DNA of 64,000 bases from Oegoconia quadripuncta. Its lineage: Eukaryota; Arthropoda; Insecta; Lepidoptera; Autostichidae. A program made the translations under genes and the position numbers. The stretch spans positions 6,357,731-6,421,730 of the forward strand of contig OX438758.1 of NCBI GenBank assembly GCA_949316235.1, in the 5' to 3' direction. Positions 1 to 10,224 of this stretch are shown here, one piece after another (position 1 is the stretch's first letter; each line of letters begins with the position of its first letter). The notes under the pieces were generated by a model. It saw only the letters and a program-made list of their open reading frames with translations. It was not told the origin of the DNA and made no database searches.

Positions 1-29
1 TTTGGTTATAAACACTTAGCTATCAATTT

Positions 30-118
30 TGGGTGAGCGCGTTTCCACCTTCGGCCTCATCTTCATTTAACCTCAGATGTGATTGAGAAAGCGCTTGCCC
101 GTCGAGCACATATAAAAC
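30..118 (+). repeat. SINE1, 3' part
   Basis: Only the distal body and tail are present (TTTCCACCTTCGGCCTCATC, then the AGATGTGATTGAG tail region, ending ATATAAAA). Divergent from the window consensus, so probably an old copy. The 5' half is absent or lies beyond recognition at the window edge. Confidence 0.7.
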
Positions 119-683
119 CACGCAACAGTATTGAAATTGCTCCAAATGGGAATCGAATACGGTACTACTAATAACGCGACCGAGAGCTTAACTACTCGTT
201 TAATGTATACCATCCTGTATTTTGCGGCCATAAACTACTACTACCGTATAATATTGTGCCGACTCTCCATTTCGAGTTGTGGGCAATAAAATACTTATTA
301 GTATTTAGCAGTAAATAATTCAAATAAAGTACATTCAATCGTTAGAACAAACCAATATAAATTCCTATTCGTAGGACAGTGTCGACGATGAGTTTGGTAC
401 TAAGAGTTCTCGATCGGATAAAAATAGAACATACCGCGATTAAATTTACCTTAAAACTTTAAGTATTTATATTACGTAAGATACGTGATATTAGGAATAA
501 TAAAAAATTAGGAATTCATTCGTACACCTCTATCTGTAGGTCACACCAAGTACCTACTTAAATATATCTTATTTTAAAGAACTTAGTATGGTACCTTTTC
601 GTTTCCCTTATGTATATAACTTATGTAGTTAAATTTATAGTTTATCACTTGCCGTTATTTCTAAGTTGATTTTATATAAATAG
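119..683. other. Unassigned AT-rich stretch
   Basis: No reading frame of note, no repeat shared with other parts of the window, no inverted repeat longer than about 10 bp seen. Confidence 0.5.
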
Positions 684-1010
684 ATTTTTTTATATCCACA
701 ACGGGTTAGCACTTGACCTCAATCGCACCTGATGTTAAGTGAAGATGAGGTCGAAGGTGGAAGCGTGCTGATCTGGAAACTCCAACATATTTGGGGGACT
801 GGCTATCTGATCTTTGACAACCGGAACACAACAATGCTATTAACATTGCTGCTTGGCGGGAGATTTAGATAAGATGGTGGTAGCTAGCCAGGCCGACATT
901 TAAAATGCCCTACCACCAACCAAACCGAGTACTTAAACATCGCTGGGGATCGAACCCGCGACCTCCGAATCGTAAACCCAATGTTGTTTACATTGAGCCA
1001 CGGAGGCGGT
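684..1010 (-). repeat. SINE1, near full length
   Basis: On the minus strand it runs from the tRNA-like head (CCGCCTCCGTGGCTCAATG, box B as GGTTCGATCCCC) through the body to the tail and a short A/T run at 684-690. A 5-base gap replaces part of the usual GGGGTACATG after box B. Confidence 0.9.
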
Positions 1011-1020
1011 CGAAACATTA

Positions 1021-1215
1021 CATGGGATATTTATCCCGATAAAGAGTGTAGATCCCGCGGGATAAACAAATAAACATATCCACGACCATACGATTAACTC
1101 TACTTTTCATGTAATAATTATATGTATATGCAAAGTTTTGGGTATTTATTTGTCAATCACGGCAAAACGGATGAACGGACTTGGATGAAATCTGATGCAC
1201 AGATAGAAAAATAAA
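1021..1215 (-). repeat. REP4, two fragments in swapped order
   Basis: The piece at 1021-1072 (TTTATCCCGATAAAG, CCCGCGGGATAAA) and the piece at 1131-1215 (AATCACGGCAAAACGGATGA) both match the REP4 copies at 24.0 and 29.3 kb. Their order is opposite to that expected for one minus-strand copy, so this is two fragments or a rearranged copy. Confidence 0.6.
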
Positions 1216-1860
1216 TTAGACATATTATTATCACCTATATACCTAAATGAAAAGCTAGGGTCATTATTTTTGGAAGCCGGTAATAAATACGCGTATTTAT
1301 CATTCCGACAGTCAATAAAGTAATAACCTCTTTGTAAAACGAGTCCTGTGAATCGTTTTGTTTAAAATGACATTTCATTACAGATCTAGATTGTTCAGAG
1401 ATTAAATTAAAGCAATTAAAAGATATCGCTGCAAGAATGTAACAGCATTCCCTCGTAATATTGACTTTATTAATTAGTAACGTAACGGTACCTAAACTTA
1501 TTTAATACAAATTTTATTAGTAACACCCAATTTCCTGTCAGTTAAACGATAATTCGTCCTAACGAACTTCATAAAATACAACGGTAGCTCGTTTGGCAAA
1601 ATGTATACCGCAGTTCGTCAGACATGTATCCTTAAGGCTCCTCCCGTGCCTTGAATGTTGTACGGAGCGGTAAACGTGGTATAAATTAGCCCCGAAAAAG
1701 ATCCATTTTTATTTAAAATTAAATTAATTTTCGAAGAGTAAGAAAACCATATCGTATTTTATAAATTTTGCGTAGAGTTTCGTTAAAAACTGCAGCTGTA
1801 AGTTACATTTGGAATAAATGTGGATAATTAAGATTTTTTTATCTTGAATTCTGTAAATTA
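1216..1860. other. Unassigned stretch
   Basis: AT-rich, no supported feature. No reading frame over 60 codons. Confidence 0.5.
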
Positions 1861-1988
1861 TATTTATTTATTTATTTATAATTTATTGCACACGAGTACA
1901 CATAAAGGTCAAATACATACTAGATATAGGATGTACAAAAGGCACTAGCTTATCTCTAAAAAGAGATTTCTTCCAGCAAGACCCTGCA
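1861..1988 (-). mobile_element. LINE 3' terminus with conserved hairpin
   Basis: On the minus strand it carries CTGGAAGAAATCTCTTTTTA followed by GAGATAAG, then a TATTT-rich tail read as (AAATA)n. The same arrangement ends the LINE-c copy at 24.8 kb and the LINE ends at 6.6, 10.6, 26.3, 48.9 and 63.0 kb. It resembles most closely the 10.6 kb copy (shared TGTGTACTCG..GCAATAAATTAT). Only 3' UTR remains. Confidence 0.7.
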
Positions 1989-2356
1989 ATTATAATACAT
2001 TTTCGGAAAATACCACATCATTCCTCAAATCATGTAGATTACTACATATTTTTTTCAGTCAAAAAAATGCATTGGTTAACATGAAAAGTGGTAATAGTCA
2101 CATTCTTATGACTAGTGGGAATAGTCACAGAAGCAGAATTCTTAAATGATGCGCTTGACTAATACTTTTTATGTATTATTGACATATTTAAGGATAGAAA
2201 TAGGAGAAGATACTGATTCCTGAGATACAGGTGTCTACCTAGTTCGGGAAGCAGAGACTTCATATTAGGTGTGTAAAATATTTTGTCAATAAATAAATAA
2301 TAAAATAATAATTATTATTATTGTGTATTCTAACGCCTGTGTGCTAAATATTTATG
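1989..2356. other. Unassigned stretch
   Basis: Contains a short direct repeat of about 12 bp (GGTAATAGTCAC, GGGAATAGTCAC, 2092-2126) and an AAT-rich run near 2290-2325. No gene seen. Confidence 0.5.
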
Positions 2357-2602
2357 ACGACTTGTTTGGTGTAGTGGTTAGAAACTCTGCTACTATACCA
2401 AATGGTCGCGTGTTCGAATCCCGCTAGGGCATATGTTTGTATGATGAATACAGACATGTGTTCTCGAGTTATGGATGTTTTTCATTTATACATCTATTTA
2501 TATACAAAAAAAAATGTATTTGTGTAGTTTATCAACCATCTAGCCTAGCCTACCCTGTCCAAGCCTAGATGCTTACTGTGGACCTAGCTGGCGCTGTGTG
2601 TT
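2357..2602 (+). repeat. SINE3, full length
   Basis: Head GACGACTTGTTTGGTGTAGT with box A-like TTTGGTGTAGTGG and box B-like GTGTTCGAATCCC; tail GCTGGCGCTGTGTG followed by a TTATTATT run. The middle has a small substitution (TAGCCTAGCCTACCC) relative to other copies. Confidence 0.88.
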
Positions 2603-2615
2603 TTATTATTACTTA

Positions 2616-2850
2616 CTATAAGAAATTTATTTCAATTAAACGACTTATAATATACATATAAATATATTTATAATATACTAGAAAAATAGAAATTACATAC
2701 ATAATTCTGAAAAATGTAACGCCTCGAGCTCTCTTACTGCGGTATGGCACAGCCAGGCTGAGTCTTTGTGTAAAGAAGGCGCTCGCCCTGATGTCACCTG
2801 AAGCTAGGATTAGCAAATCCGACACCTCTTGTATCAATTTAGGTGTCGGA
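2616..2850 (-). pseudogene. LINE-e ORF2 C-terminal fragment
   Basis: A 73-codon minus-strand frame contains ASGDIRASAFFTQRLSLAV. This aligns with ASGDVRAGAYLAQQLSLCI at 33.2 kb and with DDPRAGYFLAQHLSICI at 56.6 kb. After SLAV the frame departs from the QRGNxASVLGT motif of the other two, although the DNA still aligns, so a frameshift is likely. It is the last part of a non-LTR retrotransposon polyprotein plus the start of its 3' UTR. I cannot name the clade. There is no start codon context for a host gene and SINE3 sits immediately upstream. Confidence 0.65.
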
Positions 2851-3630
2851 CGACCACGGACTCAGAGTTTTTGATAATGAGCAGTTAAAAACGCGTATTT
2901 CTGTGTCAGGGTGAGGTCGACTGTGACATCGGCCATGCGGGCTGAGCTCTGAATTTATTCCCAGTTCTTACTACATATTATATCAAGTGACCTGCATGCA
3001 CATCTATTGCCTAAAGTTGCCTAAAATGGTGGTGGATTATGGCCCATATGGTCTTCTGTACCTCAACAGTGGGGACGAAGTTAGAATGATGACGTCAGCG
3101 ATATTAAACGACATCGATTCGAGTTACTGTGGTAGAGCAGCTATTGAATATTCGCGCGGTACGAGCATATTGCGGACTTCAATAGCTCATTGTATAGACT
3201 ATGACAAATGGAGACCTTATTCCCATAGTCGGACTTATCTGTCCATGCATCCGATTGTTCGTGCCGTGGCGCAATTTGTCCGATCCGTCATTGTGAGGAA
3301 CCACAAATCGACCCGACAAGGTCAGATAGTTTTTTAGTGGAGATCGCTTAGTTCACCGCAAAAACTGTTTGTGGAATCGTAATGTTTAGAAAATATAATT
3401 TTATTTTGAGCGTTTACGCGGAACGGGTTTCGATACAAATAAAGTTTAAAATATTCGTAATGTATGAATCGATTCTAATGAACTCATGGCGAAGTCGCAT
3501 TCGCAATTCGTTTTCGAAATCGGTTAAACCGTTTCGAAGATATTAAGCTTTTAACAAAGTTAGTTTTTATATATATGGATGGCACGAGTAATAAAACAAA
3601 AAAATACAGAATAAAAATAAGTAATAAATA
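2851..3630. other. Unassigned stretch with a 116-codon open frame
   Basis: A plus-strand ATG frame at 2987-3337 is the most gene-like frame in this part, but its sequence (starting MTCMHIYCLKLPKMVVDYGP) matches no family I know. The segment encoding VVDYGPYGLLYLN resembles the minus-strand translation of SINE4 (VVDYGPYSLIYEG), so part of it is probably repeat-derived. No splice or promoter evidence. I do not call it a gene. Confidence 0.35.
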
Positions 3631-3843
3631 AAAATTTCGGACACTTACACCAATCATCTAGTCGCAAACTATAAGCAAAGCTTGTGCTATCGATACTAGT
3701 TAAAGGATAAACATACATTAATATTTATATAAACATCCATGACTCGGGAATAAATGTTCGTATTCATCACACATTTACCCCTCGCGGGATTCGAACCCGC
3801 AACCGTTGGTTTCGCTGACAGGGTCACTACACCAACCGGTCGA
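3631..3843 (-). repeat. SINE2
   Basis: Minus-strand head with GGTTGCGGGTTCGAATCCCG and tail ATGATTGGTGTAAGTGTCCG. Five bases of the head (the ATCC of the usual ACTATCCACTACACC) are missing in + sense. Confidence 0.9.
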
Positions 3844-4448
3844 CTTATAACAGGTAGTAAGGTAATAAGGTTATTATGTGTGTCTAATAATCAATTGTTT
3901 TTTCGGGGCTAAGCAAAATTTTCAATTTATAGTTCTAGTACAAGTGTTGCCGTGTGGAGGGCGAGTTAAATCAGTCCCAGTTATTTTCAATAGAAGGCGA
4001 ATTTATACAGGTCGGTGACCAACAGGGGCGACTTAGAAACACAGGTCAGGTGGCCCGGACCGACTATTTGACGGGCCCTCTGAAGTACAGGAGTACCTGG
4101 AAGTTAGGATGCTTACCCATGGTATAATCACAGAAGTTGCATGTTATTGCTTTATCGTCTCGCTTAGAGCAATTAGTTGGGGTAGTCAACGCTACTGACG
4201 AATGAATATTGATCTTACCTGAAAACGAAAAATAATAATTTATTAGACATGCAATACAGTTCTTAAAATCTTCAAGCATTAATTTTTTGTTTTTTTTTTA
4301 TAAACGTCAAAGCCAATCTATTGAAAGTAATATCACTAAAATATTGTATTACCCTTAAACTATACTGTGGCACTATTTTTTTATCGGTAAGCATATCAGG
4401 TTCCATGATCATATATTTTTTAATTTTTTTTTTTTTTTTTTTAATTTT
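3844..4448. other. Unassigned stretch
   Basis: Ends in a T-rich tract (about 4419-4442) abutting the next SINE2 tail. Overlapping minus-strand frames of 65 and 71 codons look random. Confidence 0.45.
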
Positions 4449-4661
4449 GCGGACACTTACACCAATCATCTAGTCCCAAACTAAGCAAAGCTTGTACTAT
4501 GGATACTGGATAACAGATAAACATACATAAATATTTCTATAAACATCCATGACTCGGGAATAAATGTTCGTATTCATCACACATTTACCCCTCGCGGGAT
4601 TCGAACCCGCAACCGTTGGTTTCGTTGACAGGGTCACTATCAACTACACCAATCGGTCGTC
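4449..4661 (-). repeat. SINE2
   Basis: Second copy in the same orientation, about 0.8 kb from the previous one; full tRNA-like head with TCGAACCCGCAACCGTTGG on the + strand and the CCAATCATCTAGTCCCAAAC tail region. Confidence 0.9.
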
Positions 4662-4804
4662 AAATCGTAATGTGTGTGACGTGTGGGTAAGCGATCTGTA
4701 ATTGCATCCTAAGAGTTTAAGGTGAACGGCCCTGTCTTATATCAGTGGCGAGGTAATACTCGCCCTATTAAATCCTAGTGTCATTCTGATATCATATTCG
4801 CGGT

Positions 4805-5060
4805 TACCTATAACGAATCCAACAATTTTCCGCTGGTGACTCCAATCCTGATTACGAACACATCTCTACTAGGAACCATAGGCGAATCCATTCGGAAATT
4901 ATTCGACTTCCATACTAAAGGTGGATTCAGAATGGTGTTCTTTATATCGAATCGAAAATTTTTTGATCGTATTCGGCCATGGTTCCCTGGGGAACGTTAT
5001 TCGTAATCAGGAGTGGAGTCACCAGGAACTAAACGAATGAAATTTCACCCTGTATACACA
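4805..5060 (-). mobile_element. MITE2, copy 1 (Tc1/mariner-like)
   Basis: Contains an internal palindrome: CTGGTGACTCCAATCCTGAT near 4832-4852 is mirrored by ATCAGGAGTGGAGTCACCAG near 5006-5025. On the minus strand the outer end reads GTATACAGGGTGAAATTTC. The interior matches the copies at 31.3 and 33.9 kb. No transposase frame. Confidence 0.7.
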
Positions 5061-5513
5061 GATAATTCAGAGAAGCGGCGGTTGATTCACGTGATTTTTT
5101 TTGTAAATGAAAGGAGATATCGTCCAGGTGGTTCAATTGTAATTTCGGTACAATCGGTTCAGTAGTTTTTTTTGTAATTAAGGTTAAGCTGAATCACAAT
5201 ACGTATTATGACGATTTAAATCTTAGACGTAAAAAGATTTGTAACGTCGAAGGTGTCGCTTACTACCTTCGCGTTTGTGATCATTGACAGGGGTTGCTGT
5301 TACGAAACAAAAACTAAAAATATCTGTTTTATTTTCTACAAAAAAAAATGGGGTCGTGAACGCCATTTTTCGGCGAAATGGTAGACTTTAAATACACAGA
5401 TCGATAGAGGAGAAAATAATGAGTAGGACTGCATTAAAAAGTCAATTTCGCCCAAATGGCGGTTACGCCCTTTGAGCCCCGAGGTATCGATATTCGATTA
5501 CTTGACTTGCAAA
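5061..5513. other. Unassigned stretch
   Basis: No repeat or gene recognised. A-rich segment at 5338-5350. Confidence 0.45.
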
Positions 5514-5610
5514 TTTCAACGGCGATGGGCTCATGTGTGCATTTCTGTATATTTCAAAAAGTAAACCGTGGATTTCAGGCAGCATTTTAATGTTTGGAAC
5601 GTAAATATGC
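5514..5610 (+). repeat. REP3 fragment
   Basis: AACGGCGATGGGCTCA followed by TTTCTGTATATTTC and AAGTAAACCGTGGATTTC matches the central part of the longer REP3 copies at 34.8 and 60.6 kb. The antisense 76-codon frame here is a shadow. Confidence 0.6.
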
Positions 5611-5837
5611 GTGTGGCATATGGATGGGCTAACTTTAACCACCACATTTAGAATAAAGGTCGTTACATATGAATGACACCTTGCCAATATCACCTGCTTT
5701 CCAGTTTAGTAACATGCCACTAAAATTCTCTAATTTCACTCAGTCCGTTATTGACAATACAGTTTAAAGTGCGGCGTGACACGCGACTGACTATAAAGCA
5801 GATTTCTCACTGCTGGCATAGAACATATTGGGTCTTT

Positions 5838-6245
5838 ACCTATGAAATTGGAGTTTTTTTTCTTCGTTAATCATATGTACCAATTCCCGCGATTTTCAAA
5901 GCTATATCCAAAGTTGTTTATTTGGAAAATGGAATATTATTTCAAGATTTCACATGAAATATTTTTTAATTTCTGGGCTAAATCACATAATAAAAAAAAA
6001 TTAACAGAGCTCTTTTCATGTGCTTCCCATAATCATTTCTTAGATTCGCTGAAACTTTTATAAAGCGGTTACTTTAAAAAATTAACGCTGCCTATACTTA
6101 ACTTAATGTTATCCGATAATACACACAAAGTTCAGCAAAATTTGGATTTGGCGTTCCCAAAAAAAAAATCAAAAATGTTTGTATGGAGAAAACAGTCTTA
6201 ATGAAATTCTTCATACAAAACGCTAATTTCATAGGTAAGGACCTA
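5838..6245 (+). mobile_element. MITE1, copy 1
   Basis: Non-autonomous DNA element of about 408 bp with terminal inverted repeats of about 22 bp: TTACCTATGAAATTGGAGTT at the left, and the complement of TTACCTATGAAATTAGCGTT at the right. Flanked by similar GGTC(C/T) bases on both sides. Two more copies (13.3 and 54.8 kb) share the whole interior. The 73-codon frame inside is not a known protein. Tc1/mariner affiliation is inferred only from size and terminal repeats. Confidence 0.85.
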
Positions 6246-6597
6246 ATAATTTTAATGCACTATAAAATTTTAAAGTGGAGTTAAGATAAAATAAATGGTT
6301 CTAACGCGTTTTGAGCGGTAGCTACTTTTGATGAATGACAACTCCGTGTTAAATCCTCTCTTTAAGTATTTCCTTATTTATATACATATTTATTTATATG
6401 TATTATTAGTATGTAGGTATATATTTTATTAAGGTATAGTTGTATGTATGTATATGTATTATTATATATTATTCTTATTACTTTTATATACTTATATATA
6501 TATTTGTTAGTGTGTAGTGTAGGTATTTGCTTTGCTTTAGTTTGAATTTGCTGTAATTTGTATACGCCCAATCTGCTGTTTTCTAACTAACCGTATG
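6246..6597. other. AT-rich low-complexity stretch
   Basis: From about 6361 to 6530 it is dominated by TATATTTAT-type words. It may be 3' UTR of the LINE terminus that follows, but nothing proves this. Confidence 0.4.
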
Positions 6598-6718
6598 GTT
6601 GACTGGAAGAAATCCCTCTTTGGGATAAGTCCGCCGTTGTACTCAATTTATGTATTAATGCAAAATTAATGTATTGCCTTTTTGTACAATAAAGCGTTTA
6701 CAAACAAACAAACAAACA
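6598..6718 (+). mobile_element. LINE 3' terminus with hairpin and (AAAC)n tail
   Basis: GACTGGAAGAAATCCCTCTT, then GGGATAAGTCCGCC, then AATAAAGCGTTTACAAAC and an AAAC repeat. Nearly the same sequence occurs in reverse at 63.0 kb, so these are two copies of one LINE 3' end. Confidence 0.75.
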
Positions 6719-6792
6719 ATAATCCAAGTAGATAAGCGAAAGTCACTGACATAGCCCAGCGAATTAAACTCGGGGATAGTTTCTTATTAATG

Positions 6793-6936
6793 TTGGAAAT
6801 TGGTAATCCCGTTTGGAAGATGTTTAGCTTTTAACAGAGTAGGTTTGGTTTATCTTGCTGATAAAATCGCTTGTTTGCTCGGGGTATTCTAAATTTACAA
6901 AAGGTGAGTTACTACATGGACATCATAATCATGATA
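6793..6936 (+). repeat. Direct repeat, left copy
   Basis: Matches 7380-7524 with about six differences in 145 bases (GTTGGAAATTGGTAATCCCG at its start, ACTACATGGACATCATAATC near its end). The pair brackets the LINE-a fragment, which begins about 9 bases after this copy ends. Confidence 0.85.
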
Positions 6937-6944
6937 CGATATGA

Positions 6945-7340
6945 TACGATAAACTCTCCTTCCATGACCACATTGACTACCTCACTGCAAAAGTCCGTAA
7001 ACTAATTTTCATCTTTAAAAACCTTCGTCATGTCGCAGACCCAAACATCTATTTCCATCCACATCACCTGGATGAGTGGAAGTCTACCACTGTACGTTTC
7101 TCAAGAAATTTCTTGCCACGTACGACCACCCTGTGGAACGGACTTCCGGCAGCGGTATTCCCGAACGAGTACGACATTGGAACCTTCAAGAAGCGAGCCT
7201 ACACCTTCCTCAAAGGCCGGCAACGCATCTGTGACCCTTTTGGTGTTGCGGGTGTCCATGGGCGGCGGTGATTACTTTCCATCAGGTGACCCGCATGCTC
7301 GTTTGCCGCTCTCTCATATAAAAAAAAAAAAAAAAAAAAA
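6945..7340 (+). pseudogene. LINE-a ORF2 C-terminal fragment with internal in-frame deletion
   Basis: One open frame with no start codon runs from 6945 to the stop at 7269-7271. It begins in the region just after the reverse-transcriptase core ([20 protein letters not shown]) and jumps after HVADPN to [20 protein letters not shown], ending [20 protein letters not shown], then [14 protein letters not shown] and GVAGVHGRR. The middle of the normal protein is missing, yet the frame is kept. A poly-A tract at 7321-7340 follows the GCCGCTCTCTCATAT 3' end. Such proteins belong to Jockey/CR1-group non-LTR retrotransposons. The 128-codon ATG frame over the same bases is in a different frame and is not real. 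Confidence 0.8.
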
Positions 7341-7379
7341 ATCTAAAAATGGTTTACCAAGTTGGAAAATGGTTTACCA

Positions 7380-7524
7380 AGTTGGAAATTGGTTATCCCG
7401 TTTGGAAGATGTTTAGCTTTTAACAGAGTAGGTTTGGTTTATCTTGGTGATAAAATCGCTTGTTCGCTCGGGGTATTCTAAATTTACAAAAGGTGAGTTA
7501 CTACATGGATTTCATAACCATGAT
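7380..7524 (+). repeat. Direct repeat, right copy
   Basis: See the left copy at 6793-6936. It is preceded by a 20-bp unit (GTTGGAAAATGGTTTACCAA) that makes a local tandem with the repeat start, lying between it and the LINE-a poly-A. Confidence 0.85.
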
Positions 7525-7544
7525 ATCAGCCCCAGGACGTCAAC

Positions 7545-7865
7545 TTTTTTTTTTATGCATAACGCGCATTGGTCACACCTGATGTTAAGTGAAGATGAGG
7601 TCGAAGGTGGAAGCGTACTGACCCGGAAACCCCAACACATTTGGGGGACTTGCTATCTTATCTCTGATAACCGGAACACAATTCTTTTAACGTAGCTGCT
7701 TCGCGGCAGATTTAGATAAGATGGTGGTAGCTAGCCAGGCGGACATTTAAAATGCCCTACCACCAACCAAACCGAGTACTTAAACATGTACCCTGCTGGG
7801 GATCGAAATCGCGACCTCCGAAACGTAAACCCAATGTTGTTTACATACAGCCAGGGAGGCGGTTG
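7545..7865 (-). repeat. SINE1, full length
   Basis: Tail T-run at 7545-7554 (+ sense), head at the right end (CCAGGGAGGCGGTTG). Box B has one change (GGGGATCGAAATCGCG). The 83-codon frame at 7444-7695 is accidental. Confidence 0.9.
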
Positions 7866-7877
7866 AACTGCTGAATA

Positions 7878-7902
7878 CTCACTCACTTAAGGAAGTGAGT
7901 GA
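7878..7902. other. Short perfect hairpin
   Basis: CACTCACTT, four-base loop AAGG, AAGTGAGTG. It lies between SINE1 and the periodic array; function unknown. Confidence 0.5.
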
Positions 7903-7976
7903 ATGACTAATCGGTGTGACTAATAGTGAGTGAACAATAATAAAGCGTAGTAGACAATTCGAGCAAACATACTTTT

Positions 7977-8172
7977 GATCGAATTAAGTAATTATTGAAC
8001 TCGTGAGTTCGAACTACAGTAGGTACTATCAAACTAATAAACTATCGGGCTAATGAATTATCGCCGTACGGATTGTCGCAACAGAGGTCTTCGCACTAAC
8101 GTGACGTCGCACCAATAAGGCGTCGATACAATAAAACATCGTACTATGAAATTATCGCACTATCGCATAAAC
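7977..8172 (+). repeat. Degenerate tandem array, about 16-bp period
   Basis: About twelve consecutive units of 14-18 bases can be written under each other, for example TATCAAACTAATAAAC, TATCGGGCTAATGAAT, TTCGCACTAACGTGAC, GTCGCACCAATAAGGC, GTCGATACAATAAAAC. The unit pattern is roughly (T/G)(A/T)TCGnACTAATnAAn. Individual units differ at a third or more of positions, so it is old or its units are under weak constraint. No element boundary recognised. Confidence 0.6.
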
Positions 8173-8668
8173 GACTTTCACACATAAGTAGGGAACCCCC
8201 CTCGAAAACCCTAAGATCCGGACACACACATACATACAATGCCGTCAAATACATAACACCTACGGTTTCTCGTAGGGGGTTAAATTTAAAAATTTCCATG
8301 TCTATATAGGCTCTTTTACAAAGCCCTTATATAATGTAACCTGGTAGCAGACTGTATTTATCACTGGCAGACTGTCATTATTGTCATATTAGTGTTTATT
8401 GCGCCATCAAAATGCAATAGATGTATGTATACATAGTAATTAAGCAGGTATTATATTTTATGAGTCATTGTGCTTGTATGACAGTCGCTGAGATAGAGCT
8501 TATTAATGTGATATTTTAAAAATATATAGCTATGTTTGGCAATGAAGCAATATTTATTATCACAGTGGCTAAATAAGATCGTATATCAAAATTAGGCAAC
8601 AAAATAGTTTTTTTTTTCGATAGCTTATATATAGGGCCAAGTTCTGTGAAATAGCTCACTATTTATAT
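8173..8668. other. Unassigned stretch
   Basis: Starts with a C-rich patch (GGGAACCCCCCTCG, 8191-8204). No gene or shared repeat seen. Confidence 0.45.
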
Positions 8669-9132
8669 ATACAGGGTGGAAAGTTTCAATGGGGCAGCCA
8701 AGGGAGGTACCTTAATCGTTGCAGCTACAAGAAATTGGTCTTAGGAGACTATCCATAATTTTTCAAAAAAATTTCATTCCCATTCAGATTTTCAAAAAAA
8801 TGTACGGTTAGCAAGAAAAATACCATTTTTCACAAAAAAAATTTTTGATACTAATCGATCCTGTTCCGTATCAAAAAGTTCTATGGGACCAACTGAGGTT
8901 TCAGTACTAGAGACTTCAAGAGAAATCAAAAAAATACTTTTTTCATACATTTAAAGTAGTTAGATTTTTTTGTCAGGCCATAACAAGAGGTAACTTTTGT
9001 TGTAGCTACAAAAATGATTAAGAAGATGCATATGCAATCAAACAATAAAATTATTTGAAAAATAATAATTATTTTTATTAATAACTTAGGTACCTCCCTT
9101 GGCTGCCCCATTGAAACTTTCCACTCTGTATA
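8669..9132. mobile_element. MITE3, 460-bp element with about 48-bp terminal inverted repeats
   Basis: Left end TATACAGGGTGGAAAGTTTC then AATGGGGCAGCCAAGGGAGG; the right end is the near-exact complement (CCTCCCTTGGCTGCCCCATT, GAAACTTTCCACTCTGTATA). TA dinucleotides flank both ends, as expected for Tc1/mariner insertion. The interior is A/T-rich and non-coding; the 101-codon antisense frame only reads through the repeat. Confidence 0.88.
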
Positions 9133-9392
9133 TAATATAGTTGTCTCAACAACTAAACGTTGCGATTTTTTTTCTTCTACTGTTTTAATCAATATAATGA
9201 TAATGCCACCCTCATAGGTAGCTCCTATCAACTATACCAAAACACACACATACACAAACCTACCCACGACGTAAAGCTAGTTTCACAATATGATATAGCG
9301 ATTTGGCTTCCCGAGATAATGGAAAAGCCAAAACACAGTTACATATCCCCACTTCGTATGTAAAATTATAATTAAGTAATCATATATTTTTT

Positions 9393-9615
9393 TAATATTT
9401 CAGACACACCAATCATCTGGACCCAAACTGAGCAAAGCTTGTATTACGGACACTAGATAACGGATAAACAAACATACCTACATAAATATTTATATAGATA
9501 TCCACGACTCGGGAATAAATGTTCGTATTTATAACACAAATATTTACCAGCATTTCGAACCCGCAACCGTTGGTTTTGCTGACAGGGTCACTATCCACTA
9601 CACCAATCGGTCATC
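9393..9615 (-). repeat. SINE2
   Basis: Head at the right end (CACTACACCAATCGGTCATC on + strand). Box B region is damaged (CCAGCATTTCGAACCCGC instead of CCCCTCGCGGGATTCGAACC). Divergent copy. Confidence 0.85.
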
Positions 9616-10193
9616 AAATTGTCGATAAATTATCGTCTTAAGTCTTCGCTCCGAACACACTCCATTAAAATGTGGAAGTCTTCTACATTTCCACATATTT
9701 CACAATTTGGAGACAATTACTTTTGTCATTAAATGTCCAAACTTATTCAATGGGATGTGACCAGACCGAAGCCTCAAGACTGACAAGTGAATTGACATTC
9801 GAGCTGTTAGGGACCCGCGACAATTTCCTTTATTGTATGCAAAGTTTGGTTTACAAAGTTTATTAATTGTACACAAAGTTCGATTGACAATATATAAAGT
9901 CACTATTAAACACATTAGTTTTGAAACTTTATAAATTTGTCAATAGATATGAAAACTAGGACTGAGAGGATTGTGTCGCAGGCTTTTTATGGAAAAAATA
10001 ATATCGTCTGAGATACCGAACCCCAAAGTCGATGCCTTTTCTTTTATATTTATCAAAGATATTTTCCAAAGGGCTATACTTGGATAGTTTCGGGAGCGTG
10101 AAATCTGTGATTGTCTTTATAAACAACGGTGTAGTTGAGGCCATATAGCAATAACTTTTTCGGAGTAAATTATATATATTTATATATAAAATA

Positions 10194-10224
<31 letters not shown>

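Noticed and set aside
7030..7416. A 128-codon protein-coding gene.
   Set aside because: It reads the LINE-a region in the wrong frame; the LINE-a frame (6945-7271) carries the conserved motif. It ends in a poly-K run from the poly-A.
6793..7524. Long terminal repeats of an LTR retrotransposon.
   Set aside because: The repeats lack TG..CA ends and a primer-binding site, and the interior is a poly-A-ended LINE piece.
7878..8172. A CRISPR-like array.
   Set aside because: Units are about 16 bp without spacers, strongly degenerate, and the genome is eukaryotic.
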